A stretch of DNA of 64,000 bases from Clostridium tunisiense TJ (GTDB taxonomy: Bacteria; Bacillota; Clostridia; Clostridiales; Clostridiaceae). Below the pieces are notes generated by a model that was not told the DNA's origin, did no database searches, and saw only the letters and a list, made by a program, of their open reading frames with translations. A program made the translations under genes and the position numbers. The stretch is from NCBI RefSeq assembly GCF_000300195.1, contig NZ_AMQH01000002.1:434001-498000 (forward strand), written 5' to 3'. Shown piece after piece: positions 1 to 9,700 of the stretch. Numbering within the stretch: the first letter of the stretch is position 1; each line of letters opens with the position of its first letter.

Positions 1-569
1 GCCCCACCTTCAATTGTGTGAAATAACTTTGTGCTATGAAAGCTTAAGGTCGAAGCATCTCCATAATTTAATATACTTTTCCCTTTGTAACTTACATCAA
101 AGGTATGTGCCGCATCATATACAACCTTTAAATTATTTTCTTTGGCAATAGCTTGTATCTTATCTATATCGCAAGCGTTTCCAAAAACATGTACCGGTAA
201 AATAGCTGAGGTATTAGGATTTATTTTTTCGGTGATATTATTTGGATCCAAGCAAAGTGTTTCCTTATTGATGTCAGCAAATCTAGGCTTTAGTCCTTCC
301 CATACAAGAGTACTTGTGGTTGCTACAAAAGAAAATGGAGTGGTAATTACCTCTCCTGTTAATCCTAATACTCTGTAGGCAATTTGAAGAGCTACGGTAC
401 CATTGGACACTAACAATATATGCTTAACGCCTAGGTATTCCCTTAATCTTTTCTCTAGTTCCTGAGCTATTGGCCCATTATTAGTTAACCAACAATTGTC
501 ATATATTTTATCTACATAACCTTGATACTTTTCCTTATCTGGTAAATAGCTTTTTGTTACATTAATCAT
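1..569 (-). CDS. DegT/DnrJ/EryC1/StrS-family sugar aminotransferase (3' end off window)
   Basis: Only about 189 N-terminal residues are present; the gene runs off the left edge. The ATG at 569 has AGGAG eight bases upstream and overlaps the end of the preceding glycosyltransferase gene by eight bases. Family motifs seen are the early LTNNGPIAQELE segment, the SNGTVAL cofactor loop, DAAHTFD (Asp expected to contact the PLP ring) and FHSTKLF, whose Lys181 is the presumed Schiff-base lysine. The family transaminates nucleotide-linked keto-sugars in the cytoplasm using PLP. Because rmlA and rmlB lie just upstream in the same locus, a dTDP-keto-6-deoxyhexose is the likely substrate, giving an amino-dideoxy sugar for the surface glycan. 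Whether C3 or C4 is aminated cannot be read from this fragment. Confidence 0.9.
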   Translation of the reverse strand, partial: MINVTKSYLPDKEKYQGYVDKIYDNCWLTNNGPIAQELEKRLREYLGVKHILLVSNGTVALQIAYRVLGLTGEVITTPFSFVATTSTLVWEGLKPRFADINKETLCLDPNNITEKINPNTSAILPVHVFGNACDIDKIQAIAKENNLKVVYDAAHTFDVSYKGKSILNYGDASTLSFHSTKLFHTIEGG

Positions 570-1548
570 TGTTAAAAACTCCTACTTTTTTGAAAATTTT
601 ATAAAAGAATTCTTTTATAATAAATCGTTTTTCACAAGTTTCTAAGGTTGAAAAGTTTTTTTGAAACTGCCTAAGGTTTAGCTTAGTTAATGGATATATG
701 CAATAGTCCGCCTTTTGTTTCAGCACAATATTGCTTATTTCATTGCTATACTTATAGTTAAAAAACTTATTTATACCTTCCCATACTCTTAGGGTATCTT
801 GATGTCTTAATTCTTCCTTTTGAGATGAAAAAGATAAGCCATTTTTAATGTTTATATATCTATAGTTTGAGAAAGAATAAGGCAGGTATTTCATTTTTCC
901 CTGGCTGCATATTAAAAATTTCAGTTGTAAATCACATATCATCTTTGCAGTTGTTAGAATTTCCTTATGTTTCTCATCTATCCTATCTTCTATAAAAAAA
1001 TTTTTAAATAGAATTGATTGTATGTGCATAACAACCTTTGTATTATCTTTATTTATTAATCTAAATAGTTCACACACATCTACTATCTCATGATTTTTCA
1101 TATTTCTTATGGTTGTATTGTTGGGATAGTTATCTGTTGTAATTCCATCTTCATCAATTTGATCAACTAAATGAAAAACCGATGAATACTCTTTGTTTTC
1201 CTCTAAGAAATCCACCATTGTTTGAAGCTTCCTATCATTTGTCCAATAATCATCACCTTCAAATAGTATCATGTATTTACCTTTTCCTCTTTTTATAACA
1301 TCATACAGATTTTTAGTTGGTCCTAAGTTTTCTTCTCTATTATAAACTCTTATAATAGTTTCATGTTTCTGGCAATAACTATTTAAAATTTCCTCTGTAT
1401 CATCCGTGGAACAATCGTTGCCAATAACTATTTCAAAAGGAAAGTTTACTTTTTGCATTAAAATACTGTCCAAACACTGTTTTATGTACTTACCATGATT
1501 GTATGTAATTAAGACTACGCTTACCATGGGTTCCATATGATTATACAT
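562..1548 (-). CDS. Family 2 glycosyltransferase (GT-A fold)
   Basis: A 328-residue protein whose N-terminal half has the GT2 signature: VSVVLITYNHGKYI at the start, IGNDCSTDDTEE for nucleotide binding, and EGDDYWTNDRK, the extended DxD-type motif common in capsule glycosyltransferases. The C-terminal half carries no motif I recognise. I chose the ATG at 1548 (caAGGATGTGaagcaATG). A further upstream in-frame ATG at 1632 lies inside the -10 box of a consensus promoter at 1628-1656, so it would not be in the mRNA. The gene therefore has its own promoter behind the terminator of the upstream EpsG gene and leads directly into the aminotransferase. Cytoplasmic or membrane-associated; sugar donor and acceptor unknown. 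Confidence 0.88.
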   Translation of the reverse strand: MYNHMEPMVSVVLITYNHGKYIKQCLDSILMQKVNFPFEIVIGNDCSTDDTEEILNSYCQKHETIIRVYNREENLGPTKNLYDVIKRGKGKYMILFEGDDYWTNDRKLQTMVDFLEENKEYSSVFHLVDQIDEDGITTDNYPNNTTIRNMKNHEIVDVCELFRLINKDNTKVVMHIQSILFKNFFIEDRIDEKHKEILTTAKMICDLQLKFLICSQGKMKYLPYSFSNYRYINIKNGLSFSSQKEELRHQDTLRVWEGINKFFNYKYSNEISNIVLKQKADYCIYPLTKLNLRQFQKNFSTLETCEKRFIIKEFFYKIFKKVGVFNND

Positions 1549-1627
1549 TGCTTCACATCCTTGTTTATAAAAACCTTCTGCAATAATTTGCTGTAAATTA
1601 TATTGGATTGTTATTAAAGTTATTTTT

Positions 1628-1656
1628 AGCATAGCTAAATAAAAGATTCATGTCAA
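1628..1656 (-). promoter_or_regulatory. SigA-type promoter for the GT2-aminotransferase unit
   Basis: On the minus strand TTGACA (1656-1651), a 17-base spacer and TATGCT (1633-1628) form a good vegetative promoter. Transcription would start near 1621, about 70 bases before the chosen start at 1548. It explains how expression resumes after the terminator at 1736-1767. Confidence 0.6.
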
Positions 1657-1731
1657 TATATTACCCCTATGTAGCAAAATTATCTATTTTTAGTTAAATT
1701 GTAAATAAGTGAATTTTCAAAGCCTGAAAGC

Positions 1732-1767
1732 AAATAAAAAGAGCTATAACTTTTGAATATATAGCTC
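1732..1767 (-). terminator. Rho-independent terminator after the EpsG-like gene
   Basis: On the minus strand GAGCTATA (1767-1760) pairs with TATAGCTC (1748-1741) around a loop of about 11 bases and is followed by TTTTTATTTG. It lies about 140 bases downstream of the EpsG-like gene ending at 1909. The rest of the stretch 1549-1908 is AT-rich and holds nothing else recognisable apart from the promoter at 1628-1656. Confidence 0.7.
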
Positions 1768-1908
1768 CTTTTATCACATATATAACTGTCTTAGTGTACT
1801 AATTCATGGAAGGAACTTTAAACCCCCAATAATATTTTCTTTGACTTTCTTTGAGTTATTATAAAGGCTTATAACCCATCGAACTCTTGCAAAACTTTTC
1901 CAATCAAC

Positions 1909-3087
1909 TTAACGACTTATTTTTCCACTTTTAAAGTGTTTCTGTAAAATTTTAAAATAATAATCTTTTTCTTTGTACTCCCATATTTTTTCTTTATTAA
2001 ATACAGTTGGATAAGGATATCTTACAAAATTCACCGTTTCAAAATACTTACCCTCACCTGTAAAAGCATTTAAAGTCTTAATTAGCAATACTAGTGTTAT
2101 TGCCATGGAAATACCCCATAATTGTAATGCTTTAAACTTTTTAGAGCCTTTCGATAGCCCTATAATTATATTAGGAATTAAGACTATTTCAAAGATTTTA
2201 AAGTATAAGGATATCCTAGAGGATATGGTCATACTTTTTATAGTTAAAATATAAAGTACAAAACCTAGTATATATAGCTTTTTAAATAAAGTTGTAGTTT
2301 TATCTTCCTCTATACCACTGGAAAAAAAGAGTATTAAGAATAAAAAAGTAGTTTTGTTAGCCAAAGCTAAGAAAGAAATTGGCATTTCACCCCAATAACC
2401 TAATATTTTGTTAGATATAAAGCCTGGAAGCAATTGTATTATAGTTAAATCTAGCTTTGTGATTATAACTAGGAACATAACTCCTATTACTGCCACATAA
2501 AGCTTGTAAGAAACTTTGTATTTATTTAAAGGTATAATTAATAATGTAATCAACATAGAAGAATGTATTGTTGCAGTAATTAGCACCAATAAAATAAAAT
2601 GCTTTAGCTTTCCTCTATTATATAAGTCTAACCCTAAGCCAACAAAGATAGCAATAGCTAATCCTTGCCTCATGCCACTAAATACATATACTAAATAGTA
2701 AAGCACATAAAATAAGGTTAGTGAAGTTATTGGCATTTTAGAATATTTTTTTATAAATCTATATATTAATAACATTGATATCAAAGCAATTGTTCCAGCA
2801 AAAAACTCAAAACTTAATCTAAAAGTTCTGAAGATAGAATACATAAAGGTAAATCCAATTTCTCCATGTACATCTAAACCAAATACAGTTAAAAATTTAT
2901 CTATATGTGGTGTCATATAATAATTGTACATATACCCAAAATAGTCTGTACCTTGACCGTATCTAAAAACTGCTATTAGAGTAATAAAACAAAATGTTAT
3001 ATTAAAATTAAAGTATTTGTAATACTTACCTTTATATTCACAATAAGAGAGGTAACACAAGCCTAGAAATACTAATATGTAAAACAT
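1909..3087 (-). CDS. EpsG-family polysaccharide polymerase (Wzy-like), short paralogue
   Basis: A 392-residue polytopic membrane protein with roughly ten hydrophobic segments. The N-terminus (FYILVF.., EYKGKYYKYFNF, FRYGQGTDYFGYMYNYY) and the SGMRQGLAIAIF segment near residue 135 match the EpsG family, which is thought to polymerise exopolysaccharide repeat units at the outer face of the membrane. The ATG at 3087 is preceded by AAGGAG; a GTG five codons upstream overlaps that Shine-Dalgarno and is rejected. It closely resembles the N-terminal part of the protein at 10741-12291 but lacks that protein's C-terminal domain. Last gene before a terminator and preceded by rmlB, so probably the end of the 10.3-1.9 kb unit. 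Function is inferred from family membership. Confidence 0.82.
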   Translation of the reverse strand: MFYILVFLGLCYLSYCEYKGKYYKYFNFNITFCFITLIAVFRYGQGTDYFGYMYNYYMTPHIDKFLTVFGLDVHGEIGFTFMYSIFRTFRLSFEFFAGTIALISMLLIYRFIKKYSKMPITSLTLFYVLYYLVYVFSGMRQGLAIAIFVGLGLDLYNRGKLKHFILLVLITATIHSSMLITLLIIPLNKYKVSYKLYVAVIGVMFLVIITKLDLTIIQLLPGFISNKILGYWGEMPISFLALANKTTFLFLILFFSSGIEEDKTTTLFKKLYILGFVLYILTIKSMTISSRISLYFKIFEIVLIPNIIIGLSKGSKKFKALQLWGISMAITLVLLIKTLNAFTGEGKYFETVNFVRYPYPTVFNKEKIWEYKEKDYYFKILQKHFKSGKISR

Positions 3088-3167
3088 TATAATCTCCTTC
3101 ACCCAAGTTCTTAAATAAAAACCCCTAAATAATTTCCAAACTAATTTAGGAGCTTTATAGACTAACT

Positions 3168-4280
3168 TTACTTTATGATATTTTGTCTAGCTTCATTATA
3201 CATTTTATCATAATACTGTTGGTAATTTCCACTAGTAACTCCGTTAACCCATTGTTGATTTTTTAAGTACCACTTTATTGTTTTTATTATTCCATCTTCA
3301 AACTTTGTTTCAGGATACCAGCCTAATTCACTTGTAATCTTACTTGGGTCAATAGCATATCTTCTATCATGCCCTTTTCTATCCTTAACGTATTTTATAA
3401 GATTCTCATTAATATTTCCAACTTCAGTCTTTAGTACTTCCCTATACTTAATTTCTTTACTTGTTAGCTCTGCCATTATATCTATTATAATTTTTACAAT
3501 TTCTATATTTTGCTTTTCATTATGCCCACCAACATTATAAATTTCACCTAAAGTTCCTTTGTTAATTACAATATCAATTGCTTTACAGTGATCCTCAACA
3601 TATAACCAATCCCGTACATTCTTTCCATCACCGTAAACAGGTAGCGTTTTTCCTTCAATTATATTTTTAATAATTAATGGTATTAGCTTTTCTGGAAAAT
3701 GATATGGCCCATAATTATTAGAACATCTAGTAATATTTGCAGGAAACTTATAGGTATCAATGTATGCTTTCACAATTAAATCAGCACTTGTTTTTGATGC
3801 AGAATAAGGTGATCTTGGATCCAGAGGAGTTTCTTCTGTGAAGTATCCTGTATCCCCTAAACTTCCATAAACCTCATCTGTTGATACTTGAAGATATTTA
3901 ACTCCTACCTTGTATTCATCCTCACCTATAAGCCAAGCTTTTTTAGAAACTTCCAAAAGATTTTGAGTACCAAGTATATTTGTTTTCAAAAAAATTTCAG
4001 GGCTTTCAATAGATCTATCTACATGAGATTCAGCAGCAAAATTTATAACATAATCTATATTATTCTTCGTAAAAATGTATTCTACAAGTTCTCTATTGCA
4101 AATGTCGCCCTTTATAAATTCTATCTTGTCTAGTTCATTTTCTAAAGTTTGAAGATTACCTGCATAAGTAAGCTTATCAAGTACTATTATTTTTGCACTT
4201 AGCCCATATTTTTTTATTAGGTATTTTACAAAATTAGCTCCTATGAATCCAGCTCCACCTGTAATTAAGTAGGTTTTCAT
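3168..4280 (-). CDS. rmlB: dTDP-glucose 4,6-dehydratase RmlB
   Basis: Converts dTDP-D-glucose to dTDP-4-keto-6-deoxy-D-glucose using bound NAD+. The 370-residue length is normal for the extended SDR family. Seen are the Rossmann motif TGGAGFIGANF at residues 7-17, NFAAESHVDRSI, the STDEVYG loop with the catalytic Thr-Asp-Glu triad, YSASK with the active-site Tyr and Lys, and TRCSNNYGPYHFPEKLIP. The ATG at 4280 follows GGGGAGGATTGGGA; a TTG two codons upstream falls inside that spacing and is rejected. It lies 48 bases downstream of rmlA. Its product is the branch point for L-rhamnose and for amino-deoxy sugars. rmlC and rmlD are not in the window, while an aminotransferase is. Confidence 0.96.
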   Translation of the reverse strand: MKTYLITGGAGFIGANFVKYLIKKYGLSAKIIVLDKLTYAGNLQTLENELDKIEFIKGDICNRELVEYIFTKNNIDYVINFAAESHVDRSIESPEIFLKTNILGTQNLLEVSKKAWLIGEDEYKVGVKYLQVSTDEVYGSLGDTGYFTEETPLDPRSPYSASKTSADLIVKAYIDTYKFPANITRCSNNYGPYHFPEKLIPLIIKNIIEGKTLPVYGDGKNVRDWLYVEDHCKAIDIVINKGTLGEIYNVGGHNEKQNIEIVKIIIDIMAELTSKEIKYREVLKTEVGNINENLIKYVKDRKGHDRRYAIDPSKITSELGWYPETKFEDGIIKTIKWYLKNQQWVNGVTSGNYQQYYDKMYNEARQNIIK

Positions 4281-4328
4281 TCCCAATCCTCCCCTTAACT
4301 TATTTAACTATTTATATCTGTTTTAACT

Positions 4329-5222
4329 CTATTTTTTTTGAAGATGTGATGTATCTATAGTAACGGATATTTCCATTAAATACTTACCATAATTTGTTTT
4401 TAATAATGGTTTTGCCAGCTCTTGCAACTTTGCTTTATCTATCCAGCCATTTCTATAAGAAATTTCTTCAAGACATGCTATGTATGTACCTTGATTGGTT
4501 TGAACTGCCTCAACAAAGTTAGCTGCTTTTAACATGGATTCATGAGTTCCTGTATCCAACCAAGCCATTCCTCTACCCAATATAGACACCTTAAGCGTTC
4601 CTTCTTCTAAATATAGTCTATTTAAATCAGTTATTTCTAACTCTCCTCTTAGGGATGGTTTCAGCTTTTTTGCCTTCTCTACTACACTATTATCGTAAAA
4701 GTATAATCCCGGTATAGCATAATGAGATTTAGGACTTTCTGGCTTTTCCTCTAAGGACAGGACATTCCAGTTGTTGTCAAATTCAACTACTCCAAAGTCT
4801 TTAGGATTTTTCACATAATACCCAAATACTGTGGCTCCTTCCTCTAAAGAGGCCGCTTGCCTTACACTTATAGATAGTCCTTGCCCCCAAAATATATTAT
4901 CACCTAAAATCATGGCAACATTATCATTACCAATAAATTCTTCTCCAATAATAAACGCTTCAGCTAAACCATTTGGCTCTTTTTGGATTGCATAATCTAT
5001 GCTTAATCCTAAGTCTGACCCATCTTCAAATAATTCTTTAAAGTCATCTATATCTCTTTCAGTTGATATTACTAGTATTTCTTTTATTCCAGCAAGCATT
5101 AAAACCGAAAGAGGGTAATATATCATTGGTTTATCATATATAGGAACTATCTGTTTAGAAATAGATTTGGTTACAGGATACAGCCTCGTACCTGATCCCC
5201 CTGCTAATATAATTCCTTTCAT
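4329..5222 (-). CDS. rmlA: Glucose-1-phosphate thymidylyltransferase RmlA
   Basis: Makes dTDP-glucose from dTTP and glucose-1-phosphate, the first step of the dTDP-deoxysugar pathway. The product begins [19 protein letters not shown], the nucleotide-binding signature, followed by [18 protein letters not shown] with the metal-binding Asp, and [20 protein letters not shown]. Length is 297 residues, as expected. The start at 5222 has a perfect AGGAGG upstream; the reading frame stays open for 31 further codons but these lack a ribosome site and family similarity. It sits 70 bases after the GT4 gene and 48 bases before rmlB in the same direction, so it is probably co-transcribed with both. Confidence 0.96.
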   Translation of the reverse strand: MKGIILAGGSGTRLYPVTKSISKQIVPIYDKPMIYYPLSVLMLAGIKEILVISTERDIDDFKELFEDGSDLGLSIDYAIQKEPNGLAEAFIIGEEFIGNDNVAMILGDNIFWGQGLSISVRQAASLEEGATVFGYYVKNPKDFGVVEFDNNWNVLSLEEKPESPKSHYAIPGLYFYDNSVVEKAKKLKPSLRGELEITDLNRLYLEEGTLKVSILGRGMAWLDTGTHESMLKAANFVEAVQTNQGTYIACLEEISYRNGWIDKAKLQELAKPLLKTNYGKYLMEISVTIDTSHLQKK

Positions 5223-5292
5223 AATTAACCTCCTATTTAAGTTAGAGATACTATTTAGTATCTCTAACTTTCTATATACATAAGCTAAAGTG

Positions 5293-6372
5293 CTACTGCC
5301 TACCCTTAGCTTCAAATAACTGTTTCCATTTCATTACAATATTTTCTATGTTATATTTTTCTCTATTATTAAATGCATTAATGCTCATTTTTTCTCTCAA
5401 ATCCATATTTTCAATGAGTAAACTCATTTTCTCGGATAAGTCACATATGTCATTTTGCTTTACAAGTAACCCATCAATACCATCTTCTATAATTTCTCTA
5501 GGCCCTGTTCTAGTGTCAAAACTTACAGCAGGTAATCCGTAAAGCTTTGCTTCTAACAAAACCATAGGAAAGCATTCTGACTGTGAAGTTAGTACAATAA
5601 ATGCTGCTTCTCCATACTTTTCTTCCACTTTATCAGTAAAGCCTGTAAACATAATATTATCTTCTATTCTTAATACCTTAGCTAAGGCTTTTAAGTTTTC
5701 CTTTTCTGGACCATCACCTACTATTTCTAATTGCCAAGAAGGGTGTTTTTTCAAACATAGGGCAAAGGCTTCCACTAAGTAGTTTAGTGATTTTTCTTTA
5801 CTAAGCCTTCCTACACTAATGATTTTTTTTCCTTTACATTCACACCTGTTATTTGTTTCTATTACTAAAGGATTAGGAATAACAACTACATTATCTAAGT
5901 ATTTCTCATATATGGCTTTATCTCTTTCAGTAAGCATAACTAGGGCATCTAAATTTTTGTACACTATTCGCTTTATTCCTCTTCTTGCCCTTGAATCATA
6001 GTAATACTGTCCATGTTCTCCACCAATTATTTTACCTTTCAATTTATGTTTTAAAAGGCTTAAGCATATATTGTTCTCAGAATGGAAAGCTAAACAATAA
6101 TCATAATTGAGTCTAGAGAGGGTTTTATGTATTACTTTACACCTATTTATAAAATTAGAAACTCGATTTGAAGAGGTTTCCATGAACCCCATATGAATTA
6201 CTTTAACCTCTGTGTCTAGTTCAATCATTGTTTTCTTATTTTCTTTTGTATATATCGAGAGAATTGTTACATTGTATTTCAACATTCTAGAAAGATAGTT
6301 TGCTAAAATTATATTTATTTTTTCAACACCACCAATGTTATTTATGTTATTGGTCAGCATTATAATATTCAT
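5293..6372 (-). CDS. Family 4 glycosyltransferase (GT-B fold)
   Basis: A 359-residue retaining-type glycosyltransferase. The N-terminal half begins [18 protein letters not shown], with the Gly-rich acceptor-side loop. The C-terminal Rossmann half has [34 protein letters not shown] and the donor-binding [17 protein letters not shown] with the conserved E-x7-E pair. These are hallmarks of GT4 enzymes using UDP- or GDP-sugars at the cytoplasmic membrane face. ATG at 6372 with AAGGAG upstream; 13 bases separate it from the upstream GT2. Part of the seven-gene run 10.3-1.9 kb. The sugar transferred cannot be predicted. Confidence 0.88.
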   Translation of the reverse strand: MNIIMLTNNINNIGGVEKINIILANYLSRMLKYNVTILSIYTKENKKTMIELDTEVKVIHMGFMETSSNRVSNFINRCKVIHKTLSRLNYDYCLAFHSENNICLSLLKHKLKGKIIGGEHGQYYYDSRARRGIKRIVYKNLDALVMLTERDKAIYEKYLDNVVVIPNPLVIETNNRCECKGKKIISVGRLSKEKSLNYLVEAFALCLKKHPSWQLEIVGDGPEKENLKALAKVLRIEDNIMFTGFTDKVEEKYGEAAFIVLTSQSECFPMVLLEAKLYGLPAVSFDTRTGPREIIEDGIDGLLVKQNDICDLSEKMSLLIENMDLREKMSINAFNNREKYNIENIVMKWKQLFEAKGRQ

Positions 6373-6385
6373 TGTTCTCTCCTTA

Positions 6386-7201
6386 TTATCCTCTTAAGAA
6401 TTTCCTGTAGATATAACTTCTCAAGTTGTTTGGAACAACTCTTACTATGGTCCTTTTAGTTACATTGGAAATAAACTTTGGTAAGCTTATAAATCCCATA
6501 TTTAAGAACTCTTTTTGTAATCTCACTTCATTTTTAACGTATTTTAAGCCACCTCTTCTTTGATACATCTCACTTCCTGCTCTTGCATATACAAGGGGCT
6601 CAGGTATATTCATAATTTTTTTGTTATTATTTATTAGTCTAACCCATAAGTAATAATCCTCATTCCATAAAAAGGATTTATAATTTCCTACGGAAATTAT
6701 TGAACTCTTTTTATACATAACTGTCATATGATTTAAAGGATTTCTAGCTTTAGCAAAGGCATTAACCTCCTCCACAGTTACTGGTACTTTTCTTAGGGCA
6801 ATAATATTATTAATATTGTCTTCAAACTCTGAAATATAAGACCCTACTAAATCTACCTCTGGATGTTTGGCTAAAAATTTTATTTGCTTTTCGAATCTAT
6901 CTGGAACGCATATATCATCTGTATCCATACGCGCTATTATCTCATTTGAACAGCTATTAACACCTATTCTTAAGGCTTCACCAAGTCCAACATTCTTTTC
7001 TAAGGTTATTATTTTAAACAACCCATAATTGCTTGTATCATAATCATTAATAATTTTATCAAGTTCTTTAGTAAGCTTTCCATCTTTAACTAGTACGATT
7101 TCGGAAGGCTTTACTGTTTGATTTATTATACTGTCTATGGCTCCTTTTAAATACTCTGGTTTCTCTTTAAAGTAAACTGAACATAATACAGAGAACTTCA
7201 T
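6386..7201 (-). CDS. Family 2 glycosyltransferase
   Basis: A 271-residue GT-A enzyme, typical in length for capsule GT2 proteins. It starts MKFSVLCSVYFKEKPEYL and shows SEIVLVKDG, the nucleotide-binding IARMDTDDIC (DxD) motif, and a later WNEDYYLWVRLI segment containing the ED general-base motif. The basic C-terminal tail (VTKRTIVRVVPNNLRSYIYRK) could hold it to the membrane surface. GGAGG lies ten bases before the ATG at 7201. Only two bases separate it from the upstream GT4 gene, so they are surely in one operon. Specificity unknown. Confidence 0.88.
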   Translation of the reverse strand: MKFSVLCSVYFKEKPEYLKGAIDSIINQTVKPSEIVLVKDGKLTKELDKIINDYDTSNYGLFKIITLEKNVGLGEALRIGVNSCSNEIIARMDTDDICVPDRFEKQIKFLAKHPEVDLVGSYISEFEDNINNIIALRKVPVTVEEVNAFAKARNPLNHMTVMYKKSSIISVGNYKSFLWNEDYYLWVRLINNNKKIMNIPEPLVYARAGSEMYQRRGGLKYVKNEVRLQKEFLNMGFISLPKFISNVTKRTIVRVVPNNLRSYIYRKFLRG

Positions 7202-7203
7202 GA

Positions 7204-8325
7204 TTATCTGTCCTCCAAACTTAAAATATTTCTATATACTTTTGTGTATTTATTACTCATAACTTCAGAGCTAAAGTTTAGCTCTAAATGTTGCCTTACT
7301 TTCAAACTAATAGAACTTAAATCAGCCTTAGAAATGCTATTAATTATATTGCTTAACTCTTCAGTGTCACCTAGCTTAAATATATGTGATATAGCTGGAT
7401 TATTACCTACTAATTCTTTATGGGGTTCAATGTCTGATAATATCAACATTAGCCCACTGGCCATAGCTTCTAACACTGCCATTGGGAGCCCTTCTGCCTT
7501 TGATGCAGAAATAAAAACATCAGCTGCCTTTAAATACTCATGCACATTATTTACCTTACCTGTTAATATAACAGATTGAAGATTTGTAGCTTTGCATTGT
7601 TCAAATAAAGGTCCTTCTCCAACTAGAACCAATTGCATTTCATCTTTTACTTTGCTTTCATTAAATCCTTTTAATACTGCTAGAGGATCTTTTCTATCAA
7701 TTAAAGCTCCTACTGATACTATAGTTAATTTCTCTGTAGCTAAACCTAGCTTCTTCTTAAGAGCCAACTTCTCTTCCTTTATAGCTACAGAATATTTATC
7801 TTTATCTATCCCATTTTGAACTACATCTACTTTAATATTGTGTTGTTTAAGCTTATTTTCAATAAACTGTGAACAAGCTATAGGATTATCCAATTTTAAA
7901 ATTGCCTTTAAATGACGTCTAGCCATATATGTACCTATAACTTTACCATACTGCATTGTATAATCATAAGGAGCATAGTTATGTATGGTGTTAACTCTTT
8001 TGTACCCCATTAAGTACCTTACACTTAGCAAGTCAGCTCTGTAGCCATGCGAATGTATGATATAAGGATTCATAGCTTCAACTATTTCCTTAAGCCTTTT
8101 CCCCATATTTAATAACAATTGCAATCTAGACATACCTATAGATGTTACTTTTACACCTAGCTTAATAAATTCTTCATATCGCGAGTCCTTTGGCTCAGGT
8201 GATAAAGTCAATATTTCTATATGAAAAAATTTCATATCAATATTTTTAACCATCTCATATAGAACATTAACTGGACCACATCTTTCTAGTGTAGAAATAA
8301 TATACAACACTCTAATTTTATCCAT
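7204..8325 (-). CDS. Family 4 glycosyltransferase
   Basis: A 373-residue GT-B protein. N-terminal domain: VLYIISTLERCGPVNVLYEMVKN and the HSHGYRADLLS segment. C-terminal domain: VGALIDRKDPLAVLKGF, LVLVGEGPLFEQC, and KAEGLPMAVLEAMASG with the conserved glutamates that bind the donor ribose and sugar. ATG at 8325 follows AGAGG. It is closely followed by the GT2 gene (two bases) and preceded 19 bases upstream by another glycosyltransferase, so it belongs to the repeat-unit assembly operon. Linkage and sugar are not predictable. Confidence 0.88.
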   Translation of the reverse strand: MDKIRVLYIISTLERCGPVNVLYEMVKNIDMKFFHIEILTLSPEPKDSRYEEFIKLGVKVTSIGMSRLQLLLNMGKRLKEIVEAMNPYIIHSHGYRADLLSVRYLMGYKRVNTIHNYAPYDYTMQYGKVIGTYMARRHLKAILKLDNPIACSQFIENKLKQHNIKVDVVQNGIDKDKYSVAIKEEKLALKKKLGLATEKLTIVSVGALIDRKDPLAVLKGFNESKVKDEMQLVLVGEGPLFEQCKATNLQSVILTGKVNNVHEYLKAADVFISASKAEGLPMAVLEAMASGLMLILSDIEPHKELVGNNPAISHIFKLGDTEELSNIINSISKADLSSISLKVRQHLELNFSSEVMSNKYTKVYRNILSLEDR

Positions 8326-8344
8326 ATTTACCTCTTCATTGATT

Positions 8345-9547
8345 CTATAACTTCTGTGAGTCCTTGAGATTTATAGCATCCACAACTTTACTATAAAAGA
8401 AATTAAACTTTGATTCCCAACTGTTACTTATACTTAAGTTATAGATCTTTTGCTTTGCAAGTTCTAAATTCCTGCTATCTATTTCTATTACATTTCTTAA
8501 TTGACTACTAAATTCTTCTTTATTTTCAGCTAAATAAACAGCATCACTAAACTGAACTACCTCTCTTAAATAAGTAGAAACCACTGGTATACCTTGAATT
8601 CCATATTCAAACAACTTAGTTGGCGAAACTCCATCTGTATAGGAATTTACTAGGTAAGGTATTATTCCTACATGAAAATATTGAATGTAGTTATTAAGCT
8701 CCTCATAGCTCTTTCTTCCTACAAATAAAACATTAGGATAGGTTTTTAATCTTTCTGCTGAACTAACTATGATATTTCCCACAAATACAAAATTATAATT
8801 TGGATTATTTTTTATTACAAATTCTACAAGCTCATAATCTATAGAACTATGCAACGCTCCAATATAACCCACTATAGGGCCTTCTAACTTTTCCATTTCC
8901 TCTACAGGTTGTGGTTTTATATTATTTCTTTCTAAGCTTACACCCTGGCAAAAGTAATTTATTTCAGCAACTTCTTTATAATCCTCACAAGTAGCCCTAG
9001 AATCTGCAAAGATTACATCACTTTTTCTTACCAGCTCTTCCTCAAACCTTATTGCATATTGAGGAATCTCTGAATTAGCTTTTCTTCTTTGAGCAATATC
9101 TGTAATCACCAACTTTGGCTTTAAGTAATCTATTATGTCTAGTATGGTGTCTGTTGAATAAGCTGAAAGCACAATAACCCTATCACTATTCTTGTTAGTT
9201 ACACCATTTCTTTTTAAAACTTTCTTCATAAGAAGTTTATTGATTGCTCTAACAGAATTAACGTTATGATAAGGTATTAGCCAAGGTATTCTTACAAACT
9301 TCATGTTGGAAGTTGTTGGATTTTTTGATTCAAAGTTTTTTTCATTAGGCTTAAGTCTATTTTTTAGCTTTTGGCTTAAAGCCCCTAACCCATGATTTAT
9401 ATATCCTATGCTTGGGAATATATAAACCTTTCCATTTATACATTTCGAAAATCTATATATTAACTCATGCTGTCTTTCCCAATTGTGGTTCCAACCAACT
9501 GAAGGAAACACTAATATGATTTTATCATCAAATATATTATTGTCCAT
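8345..9547 (-). CDS. GT-B glycosyltransferase (group 1 related)
   Basis: A 400-residue protein beginning MDNNIFDDKIILVFPSVGWNHNWERQHE, which resembles the N-terminus of group 1 transferases that act on nucleotide-activated sugars. The C-terminal half has GPIVGYIGALHSSIDYELV, FVFVGNI and GVSPTKLFEYGIQGIPVVST, the donor-site region with KxxEY in place of the more usual E-x7-E. That makes it a divergent GT4/GT1-like enzyme. ATG at 9547 has AAGGATG upstream. It follows the initiating sugar transferase by about 150 bases and may add the second sugar, which is inference from position only. Confidence 0.8.
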   Translation of the reverse strand: MDNNIFDDKIILVFPSVGWNHNWERQHELIYRFSKCINGKVYIFPSIGYINHGLGALSQKLKNRLKPNEKNFESKNPTTSNMKFVRIPWLIPYHNVNSVRAINKLLMKKVLKRNGVTNKNSDRVIVLSAYSTDTILDIIDYLKPKLVITDIAQRRKANSEIPQYAIRFEEELVRKSDVIFADSRATCEDYKEVAEINYFCQGVSLERNNIKPQPVEEMEKLEGPIVGYIGALHSSIDYELVEFVIKNNPNYNFVFVGNIIVSSAERLKTYPNVLFVGRKSYEELNNYIQYFHVGIIPYLVNSYTDGVSPTKLFEYGIQGIPVVSTYLREVVQFSDAVYLAENKEEFSSQLRNVIEIDSRNLELAKQKIYNLSISNSWESKFNFFYSKVVDAINLKDSQKL

Positions 9548-9700
9548 TTAATTCGCATCCTTTAAACACATTTGTTTCATAGCTAATCGTTAAAAATGCA
9601 CTTTACCTAAGACACTTAACCGGGTATATCATTAAAACTCAACTAACCTATATATTTTTAGTTAATAATGAACTATTATTTATATAAAATGTTAAATTTC

